The notes beneath the pieces were generated by a model. It searched no databases, was not told the origin of the DNA, and saw nothing but the letters and a program-made list of their open reading frames with translations. A stretch of 64,000 bases of DNA, taken from NCBI RefSeq assembly GCF_016757215.1, contig NZ_JAESIY010000006.1, positions 267,301 through 331,300 on the forward strand, read 5' to 3'. The translations under genes were made by a program, and so were the position numbers. Source of the stretch: Fulvivirga sediminis (GTDB taxonomy: Bacteria > Bacteroidota > Bacteroidia > Cytophagales > Cyclobacteriaceae). Positions 25,728-36,207 of this stretch are shown here, piece by piece. Numbering within the stretch: the first letter of the stretch is position 1; each line of letters starts with the position of its first letter.

Positions 25728-25757
25728 CTTATTTAAAGCCAAAAGCAATTTTTAATT

Positions 25758-26021
25758 ATGCAAGAAGGAACAATAGAATCATTTAAAGAAAAGCTAGATA
25801 AAGAATACCAGTGGCCGGCATTATACATATTTAAATTTATAGCTCCCAAAGGCAAAGAGGCTGAATTGAAAGGGCTTTTTACAAAGCATGAAATTAAAGA
25901 GAAGGTGTCTAGCAACGGAAACTATATAAGTATTACTGTGGAAATGATGATGCCTTCTAGCGACAGCATTATAGAGTATTACATCAAGGCTAATCAAATA
26001 GAAGGCATAATTGCCTTATAA
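25758..26021 (+). CDS. DUF493 family protein (YbeD-like)
   Basis: Small 87-aa cytosolic protein with the ferredoxin-like fold pattern of DUF493: an N-terminal YIFKFIAPKG strand, then NGNYISITVEMMMPSSDSII and a C-terminal helix-strand ending IEGIIAL. In other bacteria the family lies near lipoate genes and is proposed to be regulatory; there is no such neighbour here. It follows the terminator of the PpiD-like gene and precedes pterin dehydratase by 171 bases. Confidence 0.82.
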   Translation: MQEGTIESFKEKLDKEYQWPALYIFKFIAPKGKEAELKGLFTKHEIKEKVSSNGNYISITVEMMMPSSDSIIEYYIKANQIEGIIAL

Positions 26022-26192
26022 CATCCATCTTGTTTGTCTGTTAATACTTATAAAAGCTTATGTCTATTGAGGCTCTATTGGCCTTTATCACTATGCTTGC
26101 TAAAAGTAAGCTTATAAAAAGTGTGAGGAGCCAGTAGCAAAAAGGCATTAGCCTAATTAATAGATTGATTATACCAACTAAACCTTAAAATT

Positions 26193-26423
26193 ATGTGGAA
26201 AGAAGAAGACAACAAATTAAAAAAGACCTTCGAATTTGATGATTTTAAAGAAGCTTTTGGTTTTATGACTAAGGTAGCCATAGTGGCTGAAAAAATGAAT
26301 CATCACCCAAACTGGTCTAATATCTATAATACTGTTAGCTTTGAGCTGAATACACATGACGCTGGAGATAAGGTAACTGAAAAAGACCATAATCTGGCAA
26401 AGGAAATAGATAAACTAGCTTAA
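26193..26423 (+). CDS. phhB: 4a-hydroxytetrahydrobiopterin dehydratase (PCD/DCoH)
   Basis: Regenerates the pterin cofactor of aromatic amino acid hydroxylases; some members act in molybdopterin or folate recycling. The family core EKMNHHPNW with [22 protein letters not shown] is fully visible, including the His-His pair and the distal His of the active site. The length of 76 aa is shorter at the N-terminus than the usual 95-110. It lies 5 bases before rsmI, so the two are probably co-transcribed. Confidence 0.88.
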   Translation: MWKEEDNKLKKTFEFDDFKEAFGFMTKVAIVAEKMNHHPNWSNIYNTVSFELNTHDAGDKVTEKDHNLAKEIDKLA

Positions 26424-26428
26424 CATTA

Positions 26429-27112
26429 GTGAAAGAAAATACTACGCAATTATACCTTATACCCACTCCTATCGGTAATCTGGATGATTTTACTTTCAGA
26501 GCAGTAAAAATTCTTAATTCAGTAGATGTTATATTAGCCGAGGACACCCGTACTTCTGGTAAATTGCTTAAGCACTACGAAATATCTAAACCTTTACAGA
26601 GCTACCATATTTTTAACGAGCACAAAACGGTAGATCAACTGGTAAAACGGCTTAATGATGGAGAGGTAATGGCCCTCATCACTGATGCTGGAACACCTTC
26701 TATTTCAGACCCTGGCTTTTTACTAGTTAGAGAATGCCTTAAGGCAGAAATTGAGTTAGAATGCTTACCTGGTGCCACCGCTTTTGTGCCTGCCTTGGTA
26801 AAATCTGGTCTACCTTCTGCTAAGTTTGTTTTTGAAGGCTTTTTGCCCCATAAAAAAGGAAGAAAAACACGTCTCGAATTTCTCACTACAGAAACCCGAA
26901 CCATCATTCTTTATGAATCTCCTCATCGCTTATTAAAAACGCTAGATCAATTGGCTGAGCATATGGGAGAAGAGAGACAAGCTTCTGTTTCTAGAGAACT
27001 TACAAAACTTCATGAGGAGACTGCCAACGGTACGCTAACAGAATTAAAAACACATTTTTCTCAAAAAGCCGTTAAAGGTGAAATCGTAATTGTTATAGAT
27101 GGAAAATCCTAA
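26429..27112 (+). CDS. rsmI: 16S rRNA (cytidine-1402-2'-O)-methyltransferase
   Basis: SAM-dependent methylation of C1402 in the decoding centre. The tetrapyrrole-methylase fold shows LIPTPIGNLDDFTFRA, ILAEDTRTSGKLLKHY, ALITDAGTPSISDPG and a C-terminal SVSRELTKLHEET. The 227 aa is shorter than the E. coli enzyme because it lacks the C-terminal domain, which is common in Bacteroidota. Translation starts at a GTG at 26429. Its end overlaps the next gene by 14 bases. Confidence 0.95.
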   Translation: MKENTTQLYLIPTPIGNLDDFTFRAVKILNSVDVILAEDTRTSGKLLKHYEISKPLQSYHIFNEHKTVDQLVKRLNDGEVMALITDAGTPSISDPGFLLVRECLKAEIELECLPGATAFVPALVKSGLPSAKFVFEGFLPHKKGRKTRLEFLTTETRTIILYESPHRLLKTLDQLAEHMGEERQASVSRELTKLHEETANGTLTELKTHFSQKAVKGEIVIVIDGKS

Positions 27113-27878
27113 CACAAGACTGTGTATTCTGGCCCTATTATCGCTTTGCTTATTGGCCGTAAGTGCCATTTTCAATACTTTTTCCTTCTTAATATTTTTA
27201 AGCATATCTCCTCTATTTGCCATATTTAAAGAATTTAATAACACTGGCAATAAAAGTGTACCATTAAAAAACTATGGCTTTATTTTAGCCCTTCTCTCCG
27301 TGGGGTTTGGGTTGTGGGGCTTTTCATTCAACAAACCAGAACCTATTCACTTCTTACAAGGAGGCCTCTTTGGCATGGCTATTTCCTTATCTTTTTTGAT
27401 TTACTTATTCACTAACAAATACTCTAAAAACAGGATTGGACTGCTCACCATACTAATTTATTGGCTAGCCATAGAATATCTATTGTACACTTACATTCCC
27501 AGCTTTGCTTATTATTTTCTAGGAGCCGTTTTCAGTCATGACAAATACCTTATTTCTTGGAATTTATATACAGGCCTGCAAGGCGTTACCTTTTGGATAA
27601 TATTAGTAAATATTCTCTTCTATTTTGCTCTGTTTAAAAACATGGCCATATTCAATTCCCAAATTCGCTGGTTAAGCATCATTTATACTTTGATAATTCT
27701 AGTGATTCCTTTTGCTATGAACATTTCATCAGCTGCTATTGTACCGGAAGATCTTATTAGCCATGAGGCCGCTATCAAACAGCTATCTGGTAACGGTGAA
27801 TATCTGGGAAAAAATGCGGTATGGGTAAGTATATTGATGATTTGCTATGGTTTCGTTCAAAGAAAAACAAAAAAATGA
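27099..27878 (+). CDS. Lnt-like integral membrane protein without nitrilase domain
   Basis: About seven to eight hydrophobic segments across 259 aa. WLAIEYLLYTYIPSFAYYFL and ISWNLYTGLQGVTFWIILVN resemble the membrane domain of Bacteroidota apolipoprotein N-acyltransferases (the WYEYTG...WIxxxN region just before their catalytic domain). The carbon-nitrogen hydrolase domain with its Glu-Lys-Cys triad is missing; the protein ends after one further helix. It is therefore either a diverged Lnt remnant or a paralogue with another role. It overlaps rsmI by 14 bases and the next gene by 4, so its reading frame is conserved in an operon. Confidence 0.62.
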   Translation: MENPNTRLCILALLSLCLLAVSAIFNTFSFLIFLSISPLFAIFKEFNNTGNKSVPLKNYGFILALLSVGFGLWGFSFNKPEPIHFLQGGLFGMAISLSFLIYLFTNKYSKNRIGLLTILIYWLAIEYLLYTYIPSFAYYFLGAVFSHDKYLISWNLYTGLQGVTFWIILVNILFYFALFKNMAIFNSQIRWLSIIYTLIILVIPFAMNISSAAIVPEDLISHEAAIKQLSGNGEYLGKNAVWVSILMICYGFVQRKTKK

Positions 27879-28669
27879 CTGATCTAAAAACACTAATCCA
27901 ACCTACCAAGTCACTGGTTAAGAAAGTAGGCTCTTTCATTAGAGAAGAAAGTAAAAACTTTAAATTATCAGACATAGAACATAAAGGCTTTAATGACCTT
28001 GTTTCATATGTAGATAAAGAAGCCGAAAAACAAATAGTATCAGGCTGCAAAAATATACTCCCAGAGGCTGGTTTTATTACCGAAGAAGGTACTGAAACAG
28101 AAAGAAAGGAAGAATTCAACTGGATAATTGATCCATTGGACGGCACCACCAACTTTACTCATGGCTTACCTATTTACGCTATAAGCCTGGCTTTGATGCA
28201 GCATGACAAAATTGTAATGGGCTTTGTATATGAAATTAACAAAGACGAGTGCTTTTACTCAGTAAAAGGAGAAAAAGCCTATTGTAACGATGAAGAAATT
28301 ACTGTTTCACCTATTAACAAATTAAAAGACAGTCTACTAGCTACTGGCTTTCCCTATTATAATTTCGAGGATATGAATAAGTACCTCAAAATATTAGATG
28401 AGCTAATGCAAAGCACTCATGGCTTAAGAAGAATGGGCAGTGCGGCAGTAGATCTAGCTTATGTTGCCTGTGGCAGATTTCAAGGCTTTTTCGAATATAA
28501 CCTTAACGCGTGGGACGTAGCAGCTGGAGCATTTTTAGTACAGCAAGCCGGAGGAAAAGTAACTGATTTTAAGGGAGAGAATGATTACATATTCGGTAGA
28601 GAAATATGTGCCACAGGAAAGTTAAACGACAGTTTACTGGAAGTAATCAGAAAACATTGGGATGCCTAG
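27875..28669 (+). CDS. Inositol monophosphatase-family protein
   Basis: Mg2+-dependent phosphatase of the IMPase superfamily. WIIDPLDGTTNFTHGLP carries the metal-binding Asp residues, the N-terminal metal Glu is expected in the EEGTE segment, and NAWDVAAGAFLVQQAGG supplies the last metal Asp. It could act on inositol-1-phosphate or be a CysQ/SuhB-like member; the sequence does not decide. The start at 27875 gives an ATGA overlap with the preceding gene, favoured over an in-frame ATG at 27821 that lies inside it. Confidence 0.9.
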   Translation: MTDLKTLIQPTKSLVKKVGSFIREESKNFKLSDIEHKGFNDLVSYVDKEAEKQIVSGCKNILPEAGFITEEGTETERKEEFNWIIDPLDGTTNFTHGLPIYAISLALMQHDKIVMGFVYEINKDECFYSVKGEKAYCNDEEITVSPINKLKDSLLATGFPYYNFEDMNKYLKILDELMQSTHGLRRMGSAAVDLAYVACGRFQGFFEYNLNAWDVAAGAFLVQQAGGKVTDFKGENDYIFGREICATGKLNDSLLEVIRKHWDA

Positions 28670-28702
28670 AAACCTATCCTTAAAACAATCCGTTATAAAA
28701 GT

Positions 28703-28864
28703 ATGGCACAACAGATAATAATAGTACTCTTATTTTTAGGAGCCATCGCATATTTACTTAATCTTGTTTATAAACATTTTAAAGGTGATGCTGGCTGCTC
28801 TAAAGGCTGCGGATGTGAATCATCAGGCATTCAACATTTAAAAAATGTTCAACGCAAAAATTAA
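28703..28864 (+). CDS. FeoB-associated Cys-rich membrane protein type, 53 aa
   Basis: A short gene: one membrane helix (QQIIIVLLFLGAIAYLLNLV), then a basic spacer and the cluster GCSKGCGCESSG. This architecture matches the small Cys-rich proteins annotated as FeoB-associated in Bacteroidota. It lies 33 bases after the IMPase-family gene and 14 bases before a terminator. No feoA or feoB is within the window, so an iron role is only by family resemblance. Confidence 0.78.
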   Translation: MAQQIIIVLLFLGAIAYLLNLVYKHFKGDAGCSKGCGCESSGIQHLKNVQRKN

Positions 28865-28877
28865 ATTACTTTTAGAT

Positions 28878-28934
28878 AAAGAACATAAAAAAAGTCTCTT
28901 TCAGAATAAGAAAGGGACTTTTTTTATGTTCTTT
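28878..28934. terminator. Bidirectional terminator, 24-bp stem with one wobble
   Basis: Arms 28878-28901 and 28911-28934 pair over 24 bases with a single G-T. It separates the plus-strand Cys-rich gene from the converging DUF4197 gene. Confidence 0.9.
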
Positions 28935-28938
28935 AATT

Positions 28939-29721
28939 TCAATTTACACTTCCAAACACGCGCTCTAAAAGAGAGGTAACACGAGCAACAGGATCTTTAC
29001 GGATAGCCTTCTCCTCTTCAGAAACTTTCAAGAACAAACCATCTAATGCTTTACCAGTAGCATGCTCTGCTAAGCTGTTGGAAGTAATCTTATCTAATTG
29101 TTTTTCAGGGTTAAAAGTATATGCAAGGTTATATACACTTACCCCGTCATTATAAGTGTTTATCAACTTAGTATATAACTCCTCTGTAGATAGATTCACA
29201 CCACTAATCAAGTTTTTATTTAACACTGGTGATATTATATTACTAAAGTTACTAAGCAAACGAGAATAAGTTCTGCCTTTCAAATACACGGTAGCCGAAG
29301 AATCATTACCTGTAAGTATGGTATAGCCGTCGGTAATGCTCATCGTAGTTATAGCATCTTTAAATATAACTTTGGTAGAATCTAACGCTGCAGATTCTTC
29401 AGCGGCACGATTCATACTGGTAATAGTCTGATCAATTAAGGGCTGAATAAGGTTAGTGATCCCTAACTTCTCCATATTTTCCAACATGGGCTGAGCCTCT
29501 TTCGGTAAGAATATTTTAACAGCTTCATCTTTTAAATACCCATTAGTAGCTCCCAAAATAGAAGTGGAAGTATCTGTACCCACTACTAGCGCCTCCTTCA
29601 GGCCAGCTACTATTTCACTCTCACTTAAATTGCTTCCCAAAGCATCATCAAAGTCTTCGCATGACGAAATGGTGAAAAGCAAAACCACAGACAAACTAAA
29701 AAAGGTAAGTTTTTTTATCAT
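28939..29721 (-). CDS. DUF4197 lipoprotein
   Basis: A lipoprotein signal (MIKKLTFFSLSVVLLFTISSC) ends at a lipobox Cys, so the protein is membrane-anchored. The mature part begins with LSESEIVAGLKEALVVGTD and continues as a helical domain with FLPKEAQPMLENMEKLG and AAEESAALDSTKVIFKDAIT, which is the DUF4197 layout; the domain ends near EKAIRKDPVARVTSLLERVFG. The ATG at 29721 is chosen, since an upstream in-frame ATG adds 12 residues before the signal. Function unknown. It is downstream of a radical SAM gene on the same strand but separated by a hairpin. Confidence 0.88.
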   Translation of the reverse strand: MIKKLTFFSLSVVLLFTISSCEDFDDALGSNLSESEIVAGLKEALVVGTDTSTSILGATNGYLKDEAVKIFLPKEAQPMLENMEKLGITNLIQPLIDQTITSMNRAAEESAALDSTKVIFKDAITTMSITDGYTILTGNDSSATVYLKGRTYSRLLSNFSNIISPVLNKNLISGVNLSTEELYTKLINTYNDGVSVYNLAYTFNPEKQLDKITSNSLAEHATGKALDGLFLKVSEEEKAIRKDPVARVTSLLERVFGSVN

Positions 29722-29788
29722 AACCGTACATTTAAGAATTCTACTAGCGTATAGCAAACTCTATACCTATAATTTATTATACGGAATA

Positions 29789-29815
29789 GCAACAGTCAGG
29801 TAACCTGACTGTTGC
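29789..29815. repeat. Perfect 12-bp inverted repeat without T-run
   Basis: Arms 29789-29800 and 29804-29815 are exact complements with a three-base loop, and pair a few bases further with a one-base bulge. Neither strand has a T-run after it, so it is not a classical terminator. It lies between the radical SAM gene and the DUF4197 gene. Confidence 0.7.
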
Positions 29816-29842
29816 CTATCAAAACGATCTGTTTAGTAGCTA

Positions 29843-30865
29843 CTAGGCCCAAACTTTAGTGCCCTCAGTACAGTTTTGACACATTTCAATCTTACTTCTT
29901 GATTTAACTATCGCTTGTCTAAATTTCCGATAGGTGTCACCTTCCCATACTTCCTTAAAAGAAAATTTCTGTAAATCACCCATGCGGTAATGAGCGTCCT
30001 TATCAAAACAACAAGGAATCACTTTTCCATCCCAGGTAATAACACTGCTATGCCACATCTTCCAACAGTGATCTAAAAGTTTGTTTTTAATAGAAAAGGT
30101 TCCATCTCCATTATTCTTATAACGAGAATATTTGTCTATTGTGGGAATAAGGTCTGAACCATTTTCGTAATCATAGATTTGCGCTGTTTTAAAACCTACC
30201 TCATCTACTCCCAGCTCAGTGGCCATTTTCTTCACATCTTCTATTTGATGCTCATTAGGCCTAACCACCAAAAACTGAAAAATCACATGTGGCGTTTTGG
30301 ATTTTAATTCCTTCTTCCAGCGAATTATATTTTTAGTTCCCTCTACCACCTTATGTAGGCGACCTCCTACACGGTAAGATTGATACGTTTCTTGAGTAGT
30401 ACCATCAATAGACACAATCAACCGATCCAGACCGGATTCTACAGTTTTTCTTGCCATTTCATCATTAAGATAATGAGCATTAGTAGAGGTTGCAGTATAA
30501 ATTTTTCTATCCGACGCATACTTTACCAAGTCCAAGAAGCTTTTGTGTAAATATGGCTCACCTTGAAAATAAAAAAGCAAATACATGAGCGTATCTTGCA
30601 GTTCATTTATCACTTTTTTAAACAAATCATCAGGCAACATACCAGTAGGCCTGGTGAAAGAGCGAAGGCCGCTGGGACACTCCGGGCACCTGAGATTACA
30701 TGATGTAGTGGGTTCTATTGAAATACTTATAGGCATCCCTTTAACTGATGAACCTCCCAGCCAGCGAGAAGTAATATAGCTACGCACCACTCTTCCGGCA
30801 TTCCATGCCCTCTTAAAATTAAATTTAGAGAGAAAATTCAGACCATCTGTTATATTCGAATTCAC
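29843..30865 (-). CDS. Radical SAM protein with SPASM domain
   Basis: Iron-sulfur enzyme of unknown substrate. The radical SAM cluster motif CxxxCxxC is in TTSCNLRCPECPSG (Cys56, 60, 63). The TIM-barrel core includes LIVSIDGTTQETYQSYRVGG. The C-terminal SPASM-type region has CWKMW, VIPCCFDKDAHYRMGDL and MCQNCTEG, so auxiliary clusters are likely. Similar proteins modify RiPPs, sugars or complex metabolites; no substrate peptide is seen next to this gene, and it is 12 kb from the lanthipeptide cluster. Translation starts at GTG 30865. The length of 340 aa is typical. Confidence 0.88.
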   Translation of the reverse strand: MNSNITDGLNFLSKFNFKRAWNAGRVVRSYITSRWLGGSSVKGMPISISIEPTTSCNLRCPECPSGLRSFTRPTGMLPDDLFKKVINELQDTLMYLLFYFQGEPYLHKSFLDLVKYASDRKIYTATSTNAHYLNDEMARKTVESGLDRLIVSIDGTTQETYQSYRVGGRLHKVVEGTKNIIRWKKELKSKTPHVIFQFLVVRPNEHQIEDVKKMATELGVDEVGFKTAQIYDYENGSDLIPTIDKYSRYKNNGDGTFSIKNKLLDHCWKMWHSSVITWDGKVIPCCFDKDAHYRMGDLQKFSFKEVWEGDTYRKFRQAIVKSRSKIEMCQNCTEGTKVWA

Positions 30866-31145
30866 CGATCGAAATTACCAAAAGTAGCTTAGCTTTAAAA
30901 ACTGATAATAGCACATACACTAAAGACCTACAAACATTCTTAATTTTTCAACTCAATTAATATTAGTGGTTTTAAATAATTTTACCCTTGTAGCTCGTCA
31001 TGAATAAGAGAATATTCTAGATTAGTAGTATTGATTTTTTTAATATGAGCCAGTTTATCTTTTAAAGAAAAAATAAGCTATTATTTTACACAACCGTTAA
31101 ACGATAACCTCCACCACCTAATATAATAATCAAAGGCTGCCTGAA

Positions 31146-32339
31146 ATGAAAAATTTTTTAGTACTCATACTTCTATTGCCCACGCTTTGCTTAGCTCAAA
31201 AACGTACGCTTTCAAAATATGCAGAAATAAGGATACTCACTTGTGGCCCTTTCCAAGGAGAGCTATACTCAGCCTTCGGGCACAGTGCTATTAGAGTAAA
31301 CGATCCTATGAAGGGCTATGACATGGTTTATAATTACGGTATTTTTGATTTTGACCAGCCGAATTTCTATCTCAACTTTGCCAGAGGTTACCTTAACTAC
31401 AAATTAGACGTACATGAATATCGGAACTTTCAATATGCTTACGTCTATTACAATCGCTTTATTCATGAGCAGGTTTTAAATTTGGATCAGGAACAAAAGC
31501 AGAAGCTATTTGACTATCTACAATGGAATGCTAAGCCCGAAAACCAGTATTACTTCTATGACTATTTTTATAACAACTGTGCCACAAAAGTTAGAGATGC
31601 TTTAAAAGCTACTTTTAAAGATGACTTACAATTTGATGGCTCTTACATCACCACTGATTATACCATTAGAGACCTTGCACACATTTATTTAGATCAGCAA
31701 CCTTGGGGTGAACTAGGTATAGATATTTGTTTAGGCCTACCAATGGACTCTGTAGCTACCCCTGAAATGTACATGTTTCTACCTGATTACATAGAACAAG
31801 GTTTTAATCATGCTTCTATCATGAAAAATGGACAGAGGGAACCGTTGGTGAAAAACACCATAATTACCAACAAGGCTCAACCTCAAGAAGACCAGTCGAG
31901 CACTATTACTCCTCTCATAGTATTTAGCTTATTACTGATAATAGGTTTAATTATAACCTTTATAGGCTATCGCCAAGATAAGGGGTATTTCATATTTGAC
32001 ACTATTCTCTTTTCTGTCATTGGCTTAGTAGGGTGGTTACTCTTACTTTTATGGATAGCAACAGACCACCATGCTGCTGCTAGAAATTTCAACCTATTAT
32101 GGGCTATACCACTACACTTCCCATTGGCTCTATTTTTATTGAAAAAAAAGATTCCTGATTTTCTACGGATATACTTCCAGGCCTCTTGCTTGGTTAACCT
32201 CGTATTACTCATTACTTGGGCCTTTTTACCTCAGGATATTCACTATTCCTTAATACCATTGGCTATTCTATTGCTCGTGCGGTCTTATTACATTCAGAGA
32301 TATTTATCTTTTGAACGTGATGAAGATCCATCCGCCTAA
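31146..32339 (+). CDS. lnb: DUF4105 protein, Lnb-type lipoprotein N-acyltransferase
   Basis: A signal peptide (FLVLILLLPTLCLA) is followed by the DUF4105 domain: GELYSAFGHSAIRVND (His46), YNYGIFDF, and FYNNCATKVRDAL (Cys145). The Cys and His match the catalytic residues described for the Bacteroides enzyme that N-acylates lipoproteins in place of Lnt. The C-terminal third has about five membrane helices (from residue 255). The protein would thus expose a periplasmic thiol-protease-like domain. It stands 20 bases before the YafY-like regulator gene, on the same strand. The name is by family resemblance. Confidence 0.83.
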   Translation: MKNFLVLILLLPTLCLAQKRTLSKYAEIRILTCGPFQGELYSAFGHSAIRVNDPMKGYDMVYNYGIFDFDQPNFYLNFARGYLNYKLDVHEYRNFQYAYVYYNRFIHEQVLNLDQEQKQKLFDYLQWNAKPENQYYFYDYFYNNCATKVRDALKATFKDDLQFDGSYITTDYTIRDLAHIYLDQQPWGELGIDICLGLPMDSVATPEMYMFLPDYIEQGFNHASIMKNGQREPLVKNTIITNKAQPQEDQSSTITPLIVFSLLLIIGLIITFIGYRQDKGYFIFDTILFSVIGLVGWLLLLLWIATDHHAAARNFNLLWAIPLHFPLALFLLKKKIPDFLRIYFQASCLVNLVLLITWAFLPQDIHYSLIPLAILLLVRSYYIQRYLSFERDEDPSA

Positions 32340-32359
32340 GTAAGCTGTTTTTTATTAAG

Positions 32360-33340
32360 ATGAACCGCATTGACAGGCTATCGGCTATTTTAATTCAGCT
32401 ACAAAGCAAGAGGGTAGTAACAGCCAAGATGATTGCGGATCGATTTGATATTAGTTTACGCACGGTATACCGAGACATCAGAGCCTTGGAAGAAGCTGGC
32501 ATACCTATAGGTGCTGAAGCTGGTGTAGGTTATTTTCTCATGGAAGGATATCACCTCCCTCCTGTGTCATTTACTAAAGAAGAAGCGGGAGCCATACTCA
32601 TAGCCGCCAAGCTGGCAGAGCGCCACGCAGATCATTCCATACAGCACCATTTTGAAAATGCACTATTCAAAATAAAGGCCATTCTAAAAATACAAGAAAA
32701 AGAATACCTGAATACCCTAGAGGCTAATACCAAAGTGCTAACACCTCCCAATAAACCTTTAAGAAATAATTCTTTTCCCGATCACTTCATTTCAGATCTA
32801 CAAACTGCTCTGGCAAAGCACAAAGTAGTAAGTTTCGAATACTTTTCTACTTACAACCAAAATTTATCTCACAGAGAAGTAGAACCTGTAAACCTATGCT
32901 TTTACAGTAACCATTGGCACCTGATTGCCTATTGTAGACTGAGACAAGCCATGCGAGATTTTCGCACAGATCGAATTACTAAGCTGCAGATTAGAGAAGA
33001 GACATATACTCCTCATAAAAGCTCTGATCATCAGAAATATGTAAACAACCTTATTTTAGGAACTGATCTAAAAAAAGTAATTGTGCAAATGGATAAAAGA
33101 GTAGCGTTATACCTGGGAGATCAAAAATATTATATGGGTCTTATAGAAGAAAAAGATAAAGGAGAGGATATGGAAATGACATTTATGACCTCTCACATGG
33201 AATATTTTGGAAGATGGCTTTTGTCTTTGGGTACAAGAATCAGCCCTGTAGGCCCTTCTCTGCTTATAGAGACTATGAAGGCCCTTACATCAGACATGTA
33301 TAAGCACTATCATAAACACTCTGACAAAGAAAGCAACTAA
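32360..33340 (+). CDS. YafY-family transcriptional regulator (HTH + WYL)
   Basis: DNA-binding regulator with an N-terminal winged helix-turn-helix of DeoR type (RLSAILIQLQSKRVVTAKMI, FDISLRTVYRDIRALEEAGI) and a WYL-type ligand domain containing FEYFSTYNQ, REVEPVNLCFYSNHWHLIAY and DFRTDRI. The length of 326 aa fits. WYL domains bind nucleic acids or small ligands. Its target is unknown; the adjacent lnb gene is in the same unit. The final 20 residues are His/Lys-rich. Confidence 0.9.
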   Translation: MNRIDRLSAILIQLQSKRVVTAKMIADRFDISLRTVYRDIRALEEAGIPIGAEAGVGYFLMEGYHLPPVSFTKEEAGAILIAAKLAERHADHSIQHHFENALFKIKAILKIQEKEYLNTLEANTKVLTPPNKPLRNNSFPDHFISDLQTALAKHKVVSFEYFSTYNQNLSHREVEPVNLCFYSNHWHLIAYCRLRQAMRDFRTDRITKLQIREETYTPHKSSDHQKYVNNLILGTDLKKVIVQMDKRVALYLGDQKYYMGLIEEKDKGEDMEMTFMTSHMEYFGRWLLSLGTRISPVGPSLLIETMKALTSDMYKHYHKHSDKESN

Positions 33341-33422
33341 AGCCGCTATTTGATATAAAATTTTACCTTAAGTCTATTTCAGTGAGAATAAAAGCTGTTT
33401 TAAAAATTTTTTCGATGCTTTG

Positions 33423-33454
33423 TTTGGAAACATTATAAACGCTGCTTACGTTTG
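33423..33454 (+). promoter_or_regulatory. Promoter of the metY riboswitch transcript
   Basis: TTTG at 33423-33426 and TACGTTTG at 33447-33454 are 20 bases apart. A start near 33461 places the riboswitch immediately at the 5' end of the transcript. Confidence 0.8.
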
Positions 33455-33487
33455 CCACATCAATTCGATATACTCTTAACGAGCAAT

Positions 33488-33613
33488 CGATTTATACAGA
33501 AGCGTGGAGAGACAGGCTCTTAGAAGCGCTAGCAACCTGGTCACCAATCCAAGGTGCTACTTCCTGATCCCAAGAACGTTCGTCAAGTGACGGATACGGG
33601 AGAATATAAATTG
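33488..33613 (+). ncRNA. SAM-I (S-box) riboswitch
   Basis: The conserved core is readable: GTGGAGAGAC, then GAAGCGCTAGCAACCTGG, then CCAAGGTGCTACTTCC, which are the invariant parts of the SAM-I aptamer. The closing P1 helix is found between 33488-33496 and 33605-33613, with one G-T. P3 is CACC/GGTG and a P4-like hairpin is CGTC/GACG. It precedes metY-metX-hom, so high SAM should lower their expression. No clear downstream terminator stem with a T-run was seen, so the readout may be translational or depend on the intervening leader. Confidence 0.87.
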
Positions 33614-33721
33614 ATGGTAATGAAAAGATCAATCCAACATCAAACAGGGCTTTTAGCCACATTTCAGCGATCAATACAAGCGCTAATTTATTCTATTTTA
33701 TTTGATTCCAACTCAGCCTAT

Positions 33722-33742
33722 ATGTGCTGTTGTTGTTGCTAG
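33722..33742 (+). CDS. Polycysteine upstream mini-ORF (Met-Cys5)
   Basis: ATG, then five consecutive Cys codons (TGC TGT TGT TGT TGC), then TAG. It lies between the SAM riboswitch and metY, 118 bases before the metY ATG. MetY uses sulfide or cysteine-derived sulfur, so ribosome stalling on Cys codons could report cysteinyl-tRNA supply. After the stop, CTACC (33746-33750) can pair with GGTAG (33784-33788), giving a weak alternative structure. Poly-Cys upstream ORFs act as cysteine attenuators in mycobacteria; here the function is inferred. Confidence 0.5.
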   Translation: MCCCCC

Positions 33743-33845
33743 TAGCTACCCCGCAAAACGTACCTAAACAAAAACGCCTTCTTGGTAGAAAAAACTATAC
33801 TCATTTCTTTTTGGGTATTACAATCAAATAAATTAATTCAATTAG

Positions 33846-36201
<2,356 letters not shown>

Positions 36202-36207
36202 ATTCAT

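Noticed and set aside
26022-26192. Inverted TAAGCTT/AAGCTTA sequences between DUF493 and pterin dehydratase genes
   Set aside because: Only seven paired bases with a loop of over 40; not above chance in AT-rich DNA.
29843-30865. Radical SAM/SPASM gene as part of a second RiPP cluster
   Set aside because: No small precursor frame or exporter lies beside it; the neighbours are DUF4197 and Lnb-type genes.
33554-33721. Longer open frame ending in the Cys5 codons
   Set aside because: It starts inside the SAM riboswitch aptamer, and its sequence looks random before the Met-Cys5 end. Only the six-codon mini-ORF is kept.
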